A stretch of 64,000 nucleotides of DNA from assembly GCA_964573285.1 (NCBI GenBank), contig CAZNJD010000007.1:23721-87720 (forward strand). The letters are read 5' to 3'. Positions within the stretch are counted from its first letter, which is position 1, and each line of letters opens with the position of its first letter. A model generated the notes under the pieces. It saw only the letters and a program-made list of their open reading frames with translations, was not told the DNA's origin and ran no database searches. Origin of the DNA: UBA1140 sp964573285 (GTDB lineage: Bacteria > Campylobacterota > Campylobacteria > Campylobacterales > Sulfurovaceae). Position numbers and translations under genes: made by a program. Of this stretch, positions 43,764-52,997 are shown piece by piece.

Positions 43764-46616
43764 TTATACCTTTTTAATGCTTACTGCACACTTTTTATAA
43801 TCGTTCTGTTTAGACATTGGACAAGTTGCATCAAGACATACTTTATTAATAAATACTTTTTCATCAAACCATGGTACAAATACAAGACCTTGTGGTGGTC
43901 TATTTCGCCCACGAGTCTCAACTCTAGCTTTGACTTTACCTCTTCTTGACTCAACCCATACTAATTCACCTCTTTTGATACCTTTAGCTTTAGCATCTTT
44001 AGGGTTCATATAACATAAAGCTTCAGGAACAGCACGGAAAAGTTCAGGAACTCTCATAGTCATTGTACCACTATGCCAATGTTCAAGAACTCTACCTGTA
44101 CATAACCAAGTATCATATTTTTCATCTGGCATTTCTGGTGGATCCATATATGGTCTAGCAAAGATTTTAGCCTTATTTTTAAGAGCTTTTTTACCTTTAG
44201 ACTTATCTGGTCCTGTTAAATTACCTTGGAGAAGATTTTTAGCCAATGGTCCATAGAATGCGTGAGTTGATTTACTTCCACTCTCTTTGACAGCTTTTGC
44301 TGCATATGGGTCATATTTAACATTAAATCTCCACTGTGTCTCTTTACCATCAACAACAGGCCATTTAAGTCCTCTTACTTTATGATAAACTTCAAATGGT
44401 GCTAAATCGTGTCCATGTCCTCTACCAAATGATGCATACTCTTCAAATAGGTATTCATGAACCATAAATCCACAACCTTTAGCCTCTTTACCATCTCCAC
44501 CAAGAACTTTACGGCTATCTCCATTACAATCAGAGTTATCATAACCTTTTTGAGGGAATTTATTCATATCAATTTTATACTCTTTACCTTTATTTGCATA
44601 AAGAATATCATACATAGTTGTATCTTCACTATATCCCATCTTCTTAGCATCTGCTATTACATTTGGGAGTTTTTTACCATTTCTTAGAGTATATCCACCC
44701 CAAAGGTCTTTAACTGTAAATCTTTTAGCAAATTCCATCCATTGCCAAGTATCACTCATAGCATCACCTACAGGAAGAACTTGCTGTCTCCAGTGTTGTG
44801 TTCGTCTTTCAGCATTTCCATAAGCACCCCATTTTTCATAAATCATAGCAGATGGTAATACAAGGTCAGATACTTTTGCAGAAATTCCAGGGTATCCATC
44901 AGATGTTACAATAAAGTTATCCATCTCTCTTGCTGCTTTAATCCAGTGAGAAGCACTAGCACTATCTTGATAAGCGTTACATACATTTACCCATGCAAAT
45001 TTAACAACACCATCTTCAATATCTCTATGAATTTTCATAATATGTTGATTACCTACTGGATTAAGAGTTCCAGCTGGAAGTCCCCAAACTTTTTCAGCCT
45101 TAGCTCTATGTTTTGGATTTTTAACCATCATATCAGCAGGAAGTCTATGACAGAATGTACCAACTTCTCTAGCAGTACCACAAGCTGAAGGTTGACCTGT
45201 TAATGAGAACGCACCATTTCCTGGAAGAGCTTGTTTATTTAGCATAAAGTGAACATTATAACTAAGTGTATTTACCCAAGTACCTCTTGTGTGTTGGTTC
45301 ATACCCATTGTCCAGAAAGATACTATTTTTCGACCTTTTTCAATATATAGTTCTGCTAAAGCTTGAAGTTTTTTCTTGAACTCTTCAATATCTTCATTTG
45401 GGTCACCTTTTGCAATTTTTGCAACATAATCTAATGTATAAGGCTCTAATGATTTTTTATAATCTTCAAAAGAGATATGCCAATGCTTAAGAGTACCAGG
45501 AGTATTTTTCATAATATCACCCTCTTTGTAACCAAATGGTTCAAGAGCAGGTCCCTCTTTTGCAGAAACTTTTTTACTCATCTCTTTATTAATAATTTCC
45601 ATTTCAAGAGCTGTATATTTACCAGCACTTCCATCAGAATTAACAGGAGTAATTGATTTTTCACCTTTTCTTCTCATACCGTAACCGATATTAGCAGGTC
45701 CTGCTGTGAAAACAATATTTTCATTAACAAAATCCCAATCAATAATATCCTCTTTACCACCACCTTTTTTATCTCTCATTACAATCTCTCTTGCAACATA
45801 GTTCCAGATAGCAAGGTCAGTACTTGGAGAGAAAATTATGTTAATATCACCAATATCACAAGTTCTATGTATATAGGTTTGAATATTTACGATTTTTACT
45901 TTATCAGGATTTGATAATTTTCTATCACTTACACGAGACCAAAGAATTGGGTGCATCTCTGCCATATTTGAACCCCAAGTTACAATAGTATCTGTAATCT
46001 CAATATCATCATAACATCCTGATGGCTCATCTATACCAAATGTCTGATAGAAACCAACAACAGCAGAAGCCATACAGTGACGAGCATTAGGGTCAATAGC
46101 ATTTGAACGGAAACCACCCTTCATCATTTTTTGAGCTGCATACCCTTCCATAACTGTATATTGTCCAGATGCAAATACTGCTACACCTTCAGGTCCACTC
46201 TCTTTTAATGCTTTTTTAGCATATTTTTCCATCTCATCAAAAGCTCTTTGCCATGAAACAGGTTTAAATTTACCATGCTTATCAAACTCACCTTTATCAT
46301 TCATACGAAGTAATGGAGTTTTTAATCTATCTGCACCATACATGATTTTTGCATTAAAGTAACCTTTGATACAGTTCAAACCTCTGTTTACTGGAGCAGC
46401 AGGGTCACCTTTTACTGCAACTATCTTACCACCCTTTGTTGCCAACATGATACCACATCCAGTACCACAAAATCTACATGCTGCTTTATCCCATCTCCAA
46501 TCTTTTTGAGCATCATTTGATGCTGCCTCAAGACTAGATGGAACAGTAATTCCTACTGCACTTGCAGCTGACGCTGCTGCTGCACTTTTGAGAAAATCTC
46601 TTCTATTTAAAGCCAT
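43764..46616 (-). CDS. napA: Periplasmic nitrate reductase catalytic subunit NapA
   Basis: 950-aa molybdopterin enzyme reducing nitrate to nitrite in the periplasm. It has a Tat signal (NRRDFLK) with cleavage after about residue 31. The [4Fe-4S] ligands are Cys47, Cys50, Cys54 and Cys82, and Cys181 (ARHCMAS) is the expected Mo ligand. It is longer than gamma-proteobacterial NapA (about 830 aa), as in other Campylobacterota. It heads the nap operon with GGAGGAG as ribosome site. Two FNR-type boxes lie upstream at 46744-46778. Confidence 0.97.
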   Translation of the reverse strand: MALNRRDFLKSAAAASAASAVGITVPSSLEAASNDAQKDWRWDKAACRFCGTGCGIMLATKGGKIVAVKGDPAAPVNRGLNCIKGYFNAKIMYGADRLKTPLLRMNDKGEFDKHGKFKPVSWQRAFDEMEKYAKKALKESGPEGVAVFASGQYTVMEGYAAQKMMKGGFRSNAIDPNARHCMASAVVGFYQTFGIDEPSGCYDDIEITDTIVTWGSNMAEMHPILWSRVSDRKLSNPDKVKIVNIQTYIHRTCDIGDINIIFSPSTDLAIWNYVAREIVMRDKKGGGKEDIIDWDFVNENIVFTAGPANIGYGMRRKGEKSITPVNSDGSAGKYTALEMEIINKEMSKKVSAKEGPALEPFGYKEGDIMKNTPGTLKHWHISFEDYKKSLEPYTLDYVAKIAKGDPNEDIEEFKKKLQALAELYIEKGRKIVSFWTMGMNQHTRGTWVNTLSYNVHFMLNKQALPGNGAFSLTGQPSACGTAREVGTFCHRLPADMMVKNPKHRAKAEKVWGLPAGTLNPVGNQHIMKIHRDIEDGVVKFAWVNVCNAYQDSASASHWIKAAREMDNFIVTSDGYPGISAKVSDLVLPSAMIYEKWGAYGNAERRTQHWRQQVLPVGDAMSDTWQWMEFAKRFTVKDLWGGYTLRNGKKLPNVIADAKKMGYSEDTTMYDILYANKGKEYKIDMNKFPQKGYDNSDCNGDSRKVLGGDGKEAKGCGFMVHEYLFEEYASFGRGHGHDLAPFEVYHKVRGLKWPVVDGKETQWRFNVKYDPYAAKAVKESGSKSTHAFYGPLAKNLLQGNLTGPDKSKGKKALKNKAKIFARPYMDPPEMPDEKYDTWLCTGRVLEHWHSGTMTMRVPELFRAVPEALCYMNPKDAKAKGIKRGELVWVESRRGKVKARVETRGRNRPPQGLVFVPWFDEKVFINKVCLDATCPMSKQNDYKKCAVSIKKV

Positions 46617-46718
46617 TCGTTTCTCCTCCTATGAGAGTTTTTGAAAATAATTTAATAACCTAAACAATCTCCAAATTTTAATAGTTTCAGTTATGATGCA
46701 CATAACCTTAATAAAACA

Positions 46719-46734
46719 ATATCATAAATGATAT
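46719..46734. promoter_or_regulatory. Perfect palindrome overlapping the napA promoter region
   Basis: ATATCAT and ATGATAT separated by AA. It contains a TATGAT on the minus strand that could be the napA -10, so a protein bound here would block or shape napA transcription. Regulator unknown. Confidence 0.4.
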
Positions 46735-46743
46735 GCTTACTCG

Positions 46744-46757
46744 TTGACACAAATCAA
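46744..46757. promoter_or_regulatory. FNR/CRP-type box 1 (TTGAC-N4-ATCAA)
   Basis: One base off the FNR consensus TTGAT-N4-ATCAA. Its centre is about 61.5 bases upstream of the predicted start for the FmdE-like gene, and about 37-41 upstream of plausible napA start points on the other strand. Confidence 0.6.
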
Positions 46758-46764
46758 GAGTATA

Positions 46765-46778
46765 TTGACATTAATCAA
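46765..46778. promoter_or_regulatory. FNR/CRP-type box 2 (TTGAC-N4-ATCAA)
   Basis: Same half-sites as box 1, with centres 21 bases apart (two helical turns). Its centre is about 40.5 bases upstream of the start predicted from TATAAT at 46800-46805, the classic class II activator position. Confidence 0.65.
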
Positions 46779-46799
46779 TATCTTTAATATCTTTTTGAT

Positions 46800-46805
46800 T
46801 ATAAT
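46800..46805 (+). promoter_or_regulatory. -10 box for the FmdE-like gene
   Basis: TATAAT, with predicted transcript start near 46812. It is placed for activation from FNR-type box 2. Confidence 0.55.
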
Positions 46806-46837
46806 ACACCTAAATAAAACTATTTAGGATGAATAAT

Positions 46838-47434
46838 ATGACATACCCAATTTTTTTTAAAAATACACCCACTATTACTTTACGCGACCCACTATCAAAC
46901 TTTTTAGGAACATTTGAAGATGGAATTGTAGAGTTTACTTACCTTGATATAGTCAAAAGTGCAGGACATAGCTGTCCTACAGTTTCTGGTGCATATTTAG
47001 TAACTATTAAAGCATTAGAACTACTATACCCAAATGAGATACCAACTCGTGGTGCTATAGAGGTATCATTGAAAGGTGATATGAAACAAGGAGTCATAGG
47101 AGTTATATCTAATGTTATTACTCAAATCACAGGTGCTACCGAGCTTTCAGGCTTTAAAGGTCTTAATGGTAAGTTTGCTAGAAATAATCTAATGCACTTT
47201 AATGCTGATATAGATGGCGAGATTGAATTTAAAAGAGTTGACAATGGTAAAAAAGTGACTCTTAACTATGACCCTAGTTGTGTAAAAGGTAATCCTAAAC
47301 AACAAGAGTTAATGATGAAACTTATGCAAGGAATTGCTACACCTTTAGAGAGTATTGAATTTGGTAAACTTTGGCAAGAGAGAGTTGAAAATATATTTAA
47401 AAGAGCTGATGAGGTAATAACTATCTCAAAATAA
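46838..47434 (+). CDS. FmdE-like protein divergent from nap
   Basis: 198-aa cytosolic protein with the FmdE-type motif GHSCPTVSGAY (consensus GHxCPG) near residues 42-52 and a second Cys-containing segment (PSCVKG). FmdE is found with molybdenum formylmethanofuran dehydrogenase and, as a free protein, near other molybdenum enzymes; its chemistry is unclear. The start at 46838 fits AGGA better than ATG 46829. It is divergent from napA and shares the FNR-type boxes, so a role in Mo-enzyme maturation or nitrate respiration is inferred. A long hairpin follows. Confidence 0.7.
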   Translation: MTYPIFFKNTPTITLRDPLSNFLGTFEDGIVEFTYLDIVKSAGHSCPTVSGAYLVTIKALELLYPNEIPTRGAIEVSLKGDMKQGVIGVISNVITQITGATELSGFKGLNGKFARNNLMHFNADIDGEIEFKRVDNGKKVTLNYDPSCVKGNPKQQELMMKLMQGIATPLESIEFGKLWQERVENIFKRADEVITISK

Positions 47435-47439
47435 CTACT

Positions 47440-47474
47440 CTTATAGCATAGATTTTTAAATCTACTGCTATAAG
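47440..47474 (+). terminator. Terminator hairpin after the FmdE-like gene
   Basis: CTTATAGCA-TAGATTT pairs with AAATCTA-c-TGCTATAAG: a 16-bp stem with a single-base bulge and 2-base loop, followed by a T-rich stretch. Confidence 0.7.
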
Positions 47475-47525
47475 ATTTAGCTATTTGCTTTTACATAATA
47501 AATTAATAATAAATAAAGGAATAGT

Positions 47526-47816
47526 GTGACTATAGATAACAAAGTATTAGAAAATTTAGAAAAACTATCTATGTTAAAAATAGATGAAGATAAAAAAGAA
47601 GAACTAGCAAATGAACTGACAGAGATTTTAGCTTTTGTAGAAAATCTCAAAGAGTTAGATACTACAGAACTAGATGCATCATTTTCAACTCTAGCAGGTG
47701 GAACACCAATGAGAGAAGATATAGTAGATACTAATCCTGAAATATCAAAAAGTATTTTTGCACATGCATCAAATGTAGAAGATGATTTCTTTATTGTTCC
47801 TAAAATTATAGAGTAA
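47526..47816 (+). CDS. gatC: Asp/Glu-tRNA amidotransferase subunit C
   Basis: 96-aa small subunit of GatCAB, which amidates Glu-tRNA(Gln) and Asp-tRNA(Asn) in bacteria without GlnRS or AsnRS. Typical sequence: LENLEKLSMLKIDEDKKEEL and MREDIVDTNPEI. The start is GTG at 47526 with AAAGGAA upstream. It begins the conserved gene block gatC ... cvpA-fur-lysS-glyA; a pilT gene is inserted right after it here. Confidence 0.93.
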   Translation: MTIDNKVLENLEKLSMLKIDEDKKEELANELTEILAFVENLKELDTTELDASFSTLAGGTPMREDIVDTNPEISKSIFAHASNVEDDFFIVPKIIE

Positions 47817-47869
47817 TTTAATAATTTAATAGTACAATAAGAAAACTACTATTTTAAGGATAATTTCTT

Positions 47870-48934
47870 ATGGCTATTGATATAAAAAAACTACTACAGA
47901 GCGTCGTTGCTTATGGAGCATCAGATTTACACCTTGTAAGCAGAAGTGAACCACAAATCAGAATTGATGGAACACTCAAAGCTGTCAACCTACCTATACT
48001 TACAGGAGAAGATATAGAAGAGATGACTTATGCTTTGCTAACAGAAAAACAGAAAAAACTTTTTGAAGAGGAGTTAGAACTTGATTTTGCCCTACTCTTA
48101 CCTGGTGTTGGAAGATTTAGAGCAAACTATTATAGAACTATGGGTGATATTGCTGCAGCATTTAGGATTATTCCTACAACTATCCCCTCACTTGATGATT
48201 TGGATGCTCCTGCGATTTATAAACAGTTAGTCAAAAGAGAAAAAGGATTAGTTCTAGTTACAGGCCCTACTGGTTCAGGAAAATCAACTACTCTAGCAGC
48301 TATGCTTAATGAGATAAATTTAACAGAACACAAACACATAATTACAGTTGAAGACCCAGTAGAGTTTATTCACCAAAACAAGAAGTGTGTATTTTCACAT
48401 AGAGAAACAGGAAGTGATACAAAAAGTTTTGCCAAAGCACTAAAATATGCTATGCGTCAAGACCCTGATATAATATTTATCGGGGAGATGAGGGACAAAG
48501 AGACAATAGAAGCAGCCCTAACAGCAGCCGAAACGGGTCACTTAGTTTTTGGAACACTACATACCAATTCAGCCCCTGGAACTATTAACCGTATTATTGA
48601 TGTTTTTGCAGGTGATGAACAAGGTCAGATTAGAGCTATGATTTCAACCTCATTAGTAGCTGTCATAGCACAAGTTCTTCTACCAAAAGCAAAAGGTGGA
48701 CGAGTTGCAGCACCAGAAATTATGATAAGCAATCATGCAATGGCAAATCTAATTAGAGAGGATAAAGTACATCAATTATACTCACAAATGCAATTAGGAC
48801 AAGGTGAAACTGGAATGCAGACACAAACACAAGTACTTGAAAAACTAGTACGAAATGGAATTGTCACTAAAGAGATAGCTATGCAATATGCCAATAAACC
48901 CGATGAGTTAAAAATAAAAATTAATTTTAGATAG
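47870..48934 (+). CDS. pilT: Type IV pilus retraction ATPase PilT
   Basis: 354-aa hexameric ATPase of the secretion ATPase superfamily. Walker A is GPTGSGKST (132-140). Walker B is IIFIGEMRD, the His box is HLVFGTLHTN, and the C-terminal NLIREDKVHQLYSQMQ motif is typical of PilT rather than PilB. It drives pilus retraction at the cytoplasmic face. Many Campylobacter and Helicobacter lack type IV pili, so this points to a free-living relative. Other pilus genes are not in the window. It is in the gatC operon with AAGGA as ribosome site. Confidence 0.93.
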   Translation: MAIDIKKLLQSVVAYGASDLHLVSRSEPQIRIDGTLKAVNLPILTGEDIEEMTYALLTEKQKKLFEEELELDFALLLPGVGRFRANYYRTMGDIAAAFRIIPTTIPSLDDLDAPAIYKQLVKREKGLVLVTGPTGSGKSTTLAAMLNEINLTEHKHIITVEDPVEFIHQNKKCVFSHRETGSDTKSFAKALKYAMRQDPDIIFIGEMRDKETIEAALTAAETGHLVFGTLHTNSAPGTINRIIDVFAGDEQGQIRAMISTSLVAVIAQVLLPKAKGGRVAAPEIMISNHAMANLIREDKVHQLYSQMQLGQGETGMQTQTQVLEKLVRNGIVTKEIAMQYANKPDELKIKINFR

Positions 48935-49003
48935 ATAACATAAACTAATATCTATATAACTTAGGATATAATTCGCAAAAATCACTCTAAGGTATAGTAG
49001 GTT

Positions 49004-49570
49004 ATGGAATTTGAATTATCTGATATTATAATAGTTGGACTCATACTATTTTTAAGTCTAAAAGGAATAGTTAGTGGCTTTACAAAAGAGCTTTTTAACT
49101 TTATTGGGCTTGTTGGGGGAGTTGCATTAGCTTCAAGAGTTAATATAGAAGTAGGAGAATTTCTAAGTCAGAATATATTTCCACTAGATAATGAGCCATC
49201 TCTTAAACTAGTAGGATTTGTAGCTACACTTTTGGGTATTTGGTTAGTTTTTACTGTAATATCATCCATGTTTGATGGTGTATCATCAGATGAAATAGGA
49301 ATTTTGAGTAGAATTCTTGGTTATCTTTTGAGTATAGCTAGATATATTGCTATTTTTGCAATTATTATTGTAGGAGTTGGACAATCTGATTATCTTTCAA
49401 AAAAACTCTCTAAGCAATATGGGAAAAGTCAGCTATTTCCTCTACTTAATAATATAGGAACTAGACTTCTCAATAATCAAGATAATAATAAAACTACTAC
49501 CAATACCAATGATATAAATTTAAGCAATTTTAAAATAGATAATAACAATAGTTATAATATAAAGAAGTAA
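49004..49570 (+). CDS. cvpA: CvpA-family membrane protein
   Basis: 188-aa inner-membrane protein with about four helices and the CvpA pattern (LSDIIIVGLILFLSLKGIVSGFTKELFN begins the first helix). CvpA in enterobacteria affects colicin V and bile resistance; the mechanism is unknown. The C-terminal 30 residues are Asn-rich and disordered. In Campylobacterota this gene conservatively precedes fur, as it does here with a 3-base gap. Confidence 0.85.
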   Translation: MEFELSDIIIVGLILFLSLKGIVSGFTKELFNFIGLVGGVALASRVNIEVGEFLSQNIFPLDNEPSLKLVGFVATLLGIWLVFTVISSMFDGVSSDEIGILSRILGYLLSIARYIAIFAIIIVGVGQSDYLSKKLSKQYGKSQLFPLLNNIGTRLLNNQDNNKTTTNTNDINLSNFKIDNNNSYNIKK

Positions 49571-49573
49571 AAT

Positions 49574-50038
49574 ATGTCTGATAAATTAGTCCCATATAAA
49601 GAAGTACTTGCAAACTTTAAAAATCTCTTACGAAGCAATAATCTCAAATATACCAAACAACGAGAGCTTATTTTGGAGATAATATATAATAATGATGGGC
49701 ATTTTACACCTGAAGATATTTACAATCTTATCAAACAGACTTATCCTACCGTTACACTTGGTATTGCCACAGTTTATAGGACATTGACACTATTAGAAGA
49801 GTCTGGTATAGTCAGTTCCATATCATTTGGAGTACAAGGCAAAAAATATGAGTTTGGACTTACAGAACATCATGACCACTTAGTATGTATGGAGTGTGGA
49901 GGAATAGAAGAATTTATAGATAAAACTATTGAAAAACGGCAAGAAGAGATTGCCAAAAAATTCAACTTTGAGATGCGTGACCATATTATGAAAATAGTTG
50001 GAATTTGTCAAGCGTGTCAAGCTAAAAAACAGAAATAA
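49574..50038 (+). CDS. fur: Ferric uptake regulator Fur
   Basis: 154-aa metal-responsive repressor. It has an N-terminal winged helix (YTKQRELILEIIYN), the HHDH metal site in GLTEHHDHLVCMECGG, and C-terminal CQAC, giving the four Zn-binding Cys. Position between cvpA and lysS is conserved in this phylum, which supports Fur rather than PerR, though sequence alone does not decide. It is expected to repress iron uptake genes with Fe2+. Confidence 0.9.
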   Translation: MSDKLVPYKEVLANFKNLLRSNNLKYTKQRELILEIIYNNDGHFTPEDIYNLIKQTYPTVTLGIATVYRTLTLLEESGIVSSISFGVQGKKYEFGLTEHHDHLVCMECGGIEEFIDKTIEKRQEEIAKKFNFEMRDHIMKIVGICQACQAKKQK

Positions 50039-50068
50039 AAATCACAATATTTACATCTAGGAGAAGCC

Positions 50069-51721
50069 TTGATATTTGAAAATCAATATATTCAAGAGAG
50101 AATTAAAAAAGCAAAAATATTAAAAGAGATGGGGATTAATCCTTATCAAAATCAGTTAACCAAAGGAACACCATCTTCACAATTTTTAGATGAGTGTGCT
50201 TTTGTTCATAATATAGAGACTGATGATATGAAAAAAGATGAGAGTAAAATATATACTCTTACAGGTCGTCTTAAATTTATGAGAATTATGGGGAAAGCCT
50301 CATTTGCTAAGATAGAAGATGGTGATGGATTGGTACAAATATACTTTAATCGTGATGATTTACCAGAAGGATATTATAACAGTGTAGTCAAAAAACTTTT
50401 TGAAGTTGGGGATATTATTCAAGCAAAAGGTTATCCATTTGTAACAGGAACAGGTGAGCTTACTCTACACTGTTTGGAGGTAAATTTAGTTACCAAAGCT
50501 ATATCTCCACTACCTGAAAAGTTTCATGGAATTCAAGATACCGAAATAAAATATCGTCAAAGATATTTGGATATGATTATGAATAGTGAGGTCAAAAAGA
50601 GATTTACACTTCGTTCCAAAATTGTATCATCTATTAGAAGATTTTTTGAAGATAAAGGCTTTTTGGAAGTTGAGACACCAATGTTACACCCAATTCCAGG
50701 TGGGGCAAATGCCAAACCATTTATCACTCAACACAATGCATTAGGTGTCGATAGATATTTACGAATTGCACCTGAACTTTATCTCAAAAGATTAATTGTA
50801 GGTGGTATGGATGCTGTATTTGAAATCAATAGAAACTTCAGAAATGAAGGAATTGATGCTACTCATAATCCTGAATTTACCTCTATTGAGTTCTATTGGG
50901 CTTATAAAACATATATAGAACTTATGGAGATAACAGAAGAGCTATTTGATTATCTATTTGATAATTTAAAATTAAACAGAAAACTACCTTATGGAGAATT
51001 AGAGATTGATTTTAGTACCCCTTTTGCCAAAATATCTTGGATTGACTCTATAGTTGAAATTGGTGGAGTACCAAGAGATATTGCAACTAATAGAGAAAAA
51101 TTAATAGCATATCTAAAAGAAAAAAATCTAAAAATAGATGAAAATTGGAGTTTAGGATATGTTCAAGCTGAACTATTTGATGAATTTGTAGAGTCTAAAC
51201 TAATTAACCCAACATTTATTACAGATTATCCTGTTGACATATCACCACTAGCTAGAAGAAATGATGAAAATCCTGAAATTACAGAGAGATTTGAGTTTTT
51301 TGTAGCAGGTAAAGAGTTAGCTAATGGATTTAGTGAACTAAATGACCCAATAGACCAATATAAGAGATTTAAAGCTCAGGTAGAGGCTAAAGAGGTAACA
51401 GGTGATGATGAAACAATGCATATGGATACTGATTTTGTTCGAGCATTAAGCTATGGCATGACTCCAACAGCAGGAGAAGGTATTGGTATTGATAGATTAA
51501 TTATGATGCTTACAAATCAACATACTATTCGTGATGTATTACTATTTCCTGCTATGAGACCCCAAGCCCCTATTGCAGAAGCTCCTAAAGTCGATGCAAC
51601 AAAACAGTGTAAAAAGTGTGGACATAATGTAATTGAAGAGCTAAAACCTGCCAAAAAAGGTAAAGGTTTATTTTGTATAGATGTAGGTGCTTGTAAAAGA
51701 CGAGTATCAGAGAGAACTTAA
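50069..51721 (+). CDS. lysS: Lysyl-tRNA synthetase (class II) with extra C-terminal Cys tail
   Basis: 550-aa class II synthetase charging tRNA-Lys. It has an anticodon OB domain (LTGRLKFMRIMGKASFA) then class II motifs (FEINRNFRNEGIDATHNPEFT and GIGIDRLIM). The start is TTG at 50069, backed by AGGAG and by the typical N-terminus FENQYIQERIKKA. The last 37 residues form a zinc-ribbon-like tail with Cys514, Cys517, Cys536 and Cys542, absent from the usual LysS of about 500 aa. Cotranscribed with fur and glyA. Confidence 0.95.
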   Translation: MIFENQYIQERIKKAKILKEMGINPYQNQLTKGTPSSQFLDECAFVHNIETDDMKKDESKIYTLTGRLKFMRIMGKASFAKIEDGDGLVQIYFNRDDLPEGYYNSVVKKLFEVGDIIQAKGYPFVTGTGELTLHCLEVNLVTKAISPLPEKFHGIQDTEIKYRQRYLDMIMNSEVKKRFTLRSKIVSSIRRFFEDKGFLEVETPMLHPIPGGANAKPFITQHNALGVDRYLRIAPELYLKRLIVGGMDAVFEINRNFRNEGIDATHNPEFTSIEFYWAYKTYIELMEITEELFDYLFDNLKLNRKLPYGELEIDFSTPFAKISWIDSIVEIGGVPRDIATNREKLIAYLKEKNLKIDENWSLGYVQAELFDEFVESKLINPTFITDYPVDISPLARRNDENPEITERFEFFVAGKELANGFSELNDPIDQYKRFKAQVEAKEVTGDDETMHMDTDFVRALSYGMTPTAGEGIGIDRLIMMLTNQHTIRDVLLFPAMRPQAPIAEAPKVDATKQCKKCGHNVIEELKPAKKGKGLFCIDVGACKRRVSERT

Positions 51722-51744
51722 ACAAAAAAGATAAAGGATAAAAT

Positions 51745-52995
51745 TTGAGTTATTCAATGGAAACATTTGACCCAGAGATTTTTGAGGCTATAAACCAAGA
51801 GTTAGAGAGACAAACTAACCATTTAGAGATGATTGCTAGTGAGAATTTTACTATTCCTGCTGTTATGGAAGCTATGGGTTCAATACTAACTAATAAATAT
51901 GCAGAGGGTTACCCTTACAAAAGATATTATGGTGGATGTGAAAATGCTGATACTGTAGAGCAATTAGCCATTGATAGAGCATGTAAACTATTTAACTGTA
52001 ACTATGCAAATGTACAACCACATTCAGGCAGCCAAGCTAATGGTGCTGTTTATGCTGCGTTACTTAAACCTTATGATAAAATTTTGGGTATGGATTTGAG
52101 TCATGGTGGACACCTAACTCATGGTAGTAAACCTAGTTTTTCAGGAAAAAACTATCAAAGTTTTACTTATGGTGTTGAACTTGATGGTTATATTAATTAT
52201 GATAGAGTTTTAGATATTGCAAAAATTGTACAACCTAAGATAATTGTATGTGGTGCGTCTGCTTATGCTAGAGAGATTGATTTTAAACGATTTAGAGAGA
52301 TAGCTGATGAGGTGGGTGCATTACTGTTTGCTGATATTGCACATATTGCAGGTCTAATTTGTGCAAATGAACACCCTAGCCCATTCCCTTATGCTGATGT
52401 GGTTACAACTACTACTCATAAAACTTTGGCAGGACCTAGAGGTGGTATGATAATGTGTAATGATGAGGCTATTGCCAAAAAACTAAACTCTGCTATTTTT
52501 CCAGGTATTCAAGGTGGACCACTAGTACATATAATTGCAGCTAAAGCTATTGGATTTAAATACAATCTAAGTGATGAGTGGAAAGTTTATGCTAAACAGG
52601 TCAAGGCAAATACAAAAGTATTAGCAGATATACTTATTAAAAGAGGTTATAATCTAGTCAGTAATGGAACAGATAACCACCTAGTATTGGTATCATTCTT
52701 AGATAAAAACTTCTCTGGAAAAGATGCTGATAATGCGTTGGGTAATGCAGGTATTACGGTTAATAAAAATACTGTCCCAGGGGAGACTAGAAGTCCATTT
52801 GTAACTTCAGGTATTCGTATTGGAACAGCAGCACTAACTAGTAGAGGAATGAAAGAAGCCGAGCTAGAGATAATCTCAAATAAAATAGCTGATGTTCTTG
52901 ATAACATCGAAGATAATGAACTACATGCAAAAATCAAAGATGAGATGAAAGAGTTAGCTTCTAACTTTGTTATATATGATAAGGCTATCTACTAG
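51745..52995 (+). CDS. glyA: Serine hydroxymethyltransferase
   Basis: 416-aa PLP enzyme interconverting serine and glycine with tetrahydrofolate. The PLP lysine is in VVTTTTHKTLAGPRGG. The N-terminal LEMIASENFTIPAVMEA and KRYYGGCENAD motifs are conserved. The start is TTG at 51745 with AAAGGA six bases upstream; the ATG at 51757 has no site. It follows lysS as in C. jejuni and H. pylori. Confidence 0.96.
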   Translation: MSYSMETFDPEIFEAINQELERQTNHLEMIASENFTIPAVMEAMGSILTNKYAEGYPYKRYYGGCENADTVEQLAIDRACKLFNCNYANVQPHSGSQANGAVYAALLKPYDKILGMDLSHGGHLTHGSKPSFSGKNYQSFTYGVELDGYINYDRVLDIAKIVQPKIIVCGASAYAREIDFKRFREIADEVGALLFADIAHIAGLICANEHPSPFPYADVVTTTTHKTLAGPRGGMIMCNDEAIAKKLNSAIFPGIQGGPLVHIIAAKAIGFKYNLSDEWKVYAKQVKANTKVLADILIKRGYNLVSNGTDNHLVLVSFLDKNFSGKDADNALGNAGITVNKNTVPGETRSPFVTSGIRIGTAALTSRGMKEAELEIISNKIADVLDNIEDNELHAKIKDEMKELASNFVIYDKAIY

Positions 52996-52997
52996 CT

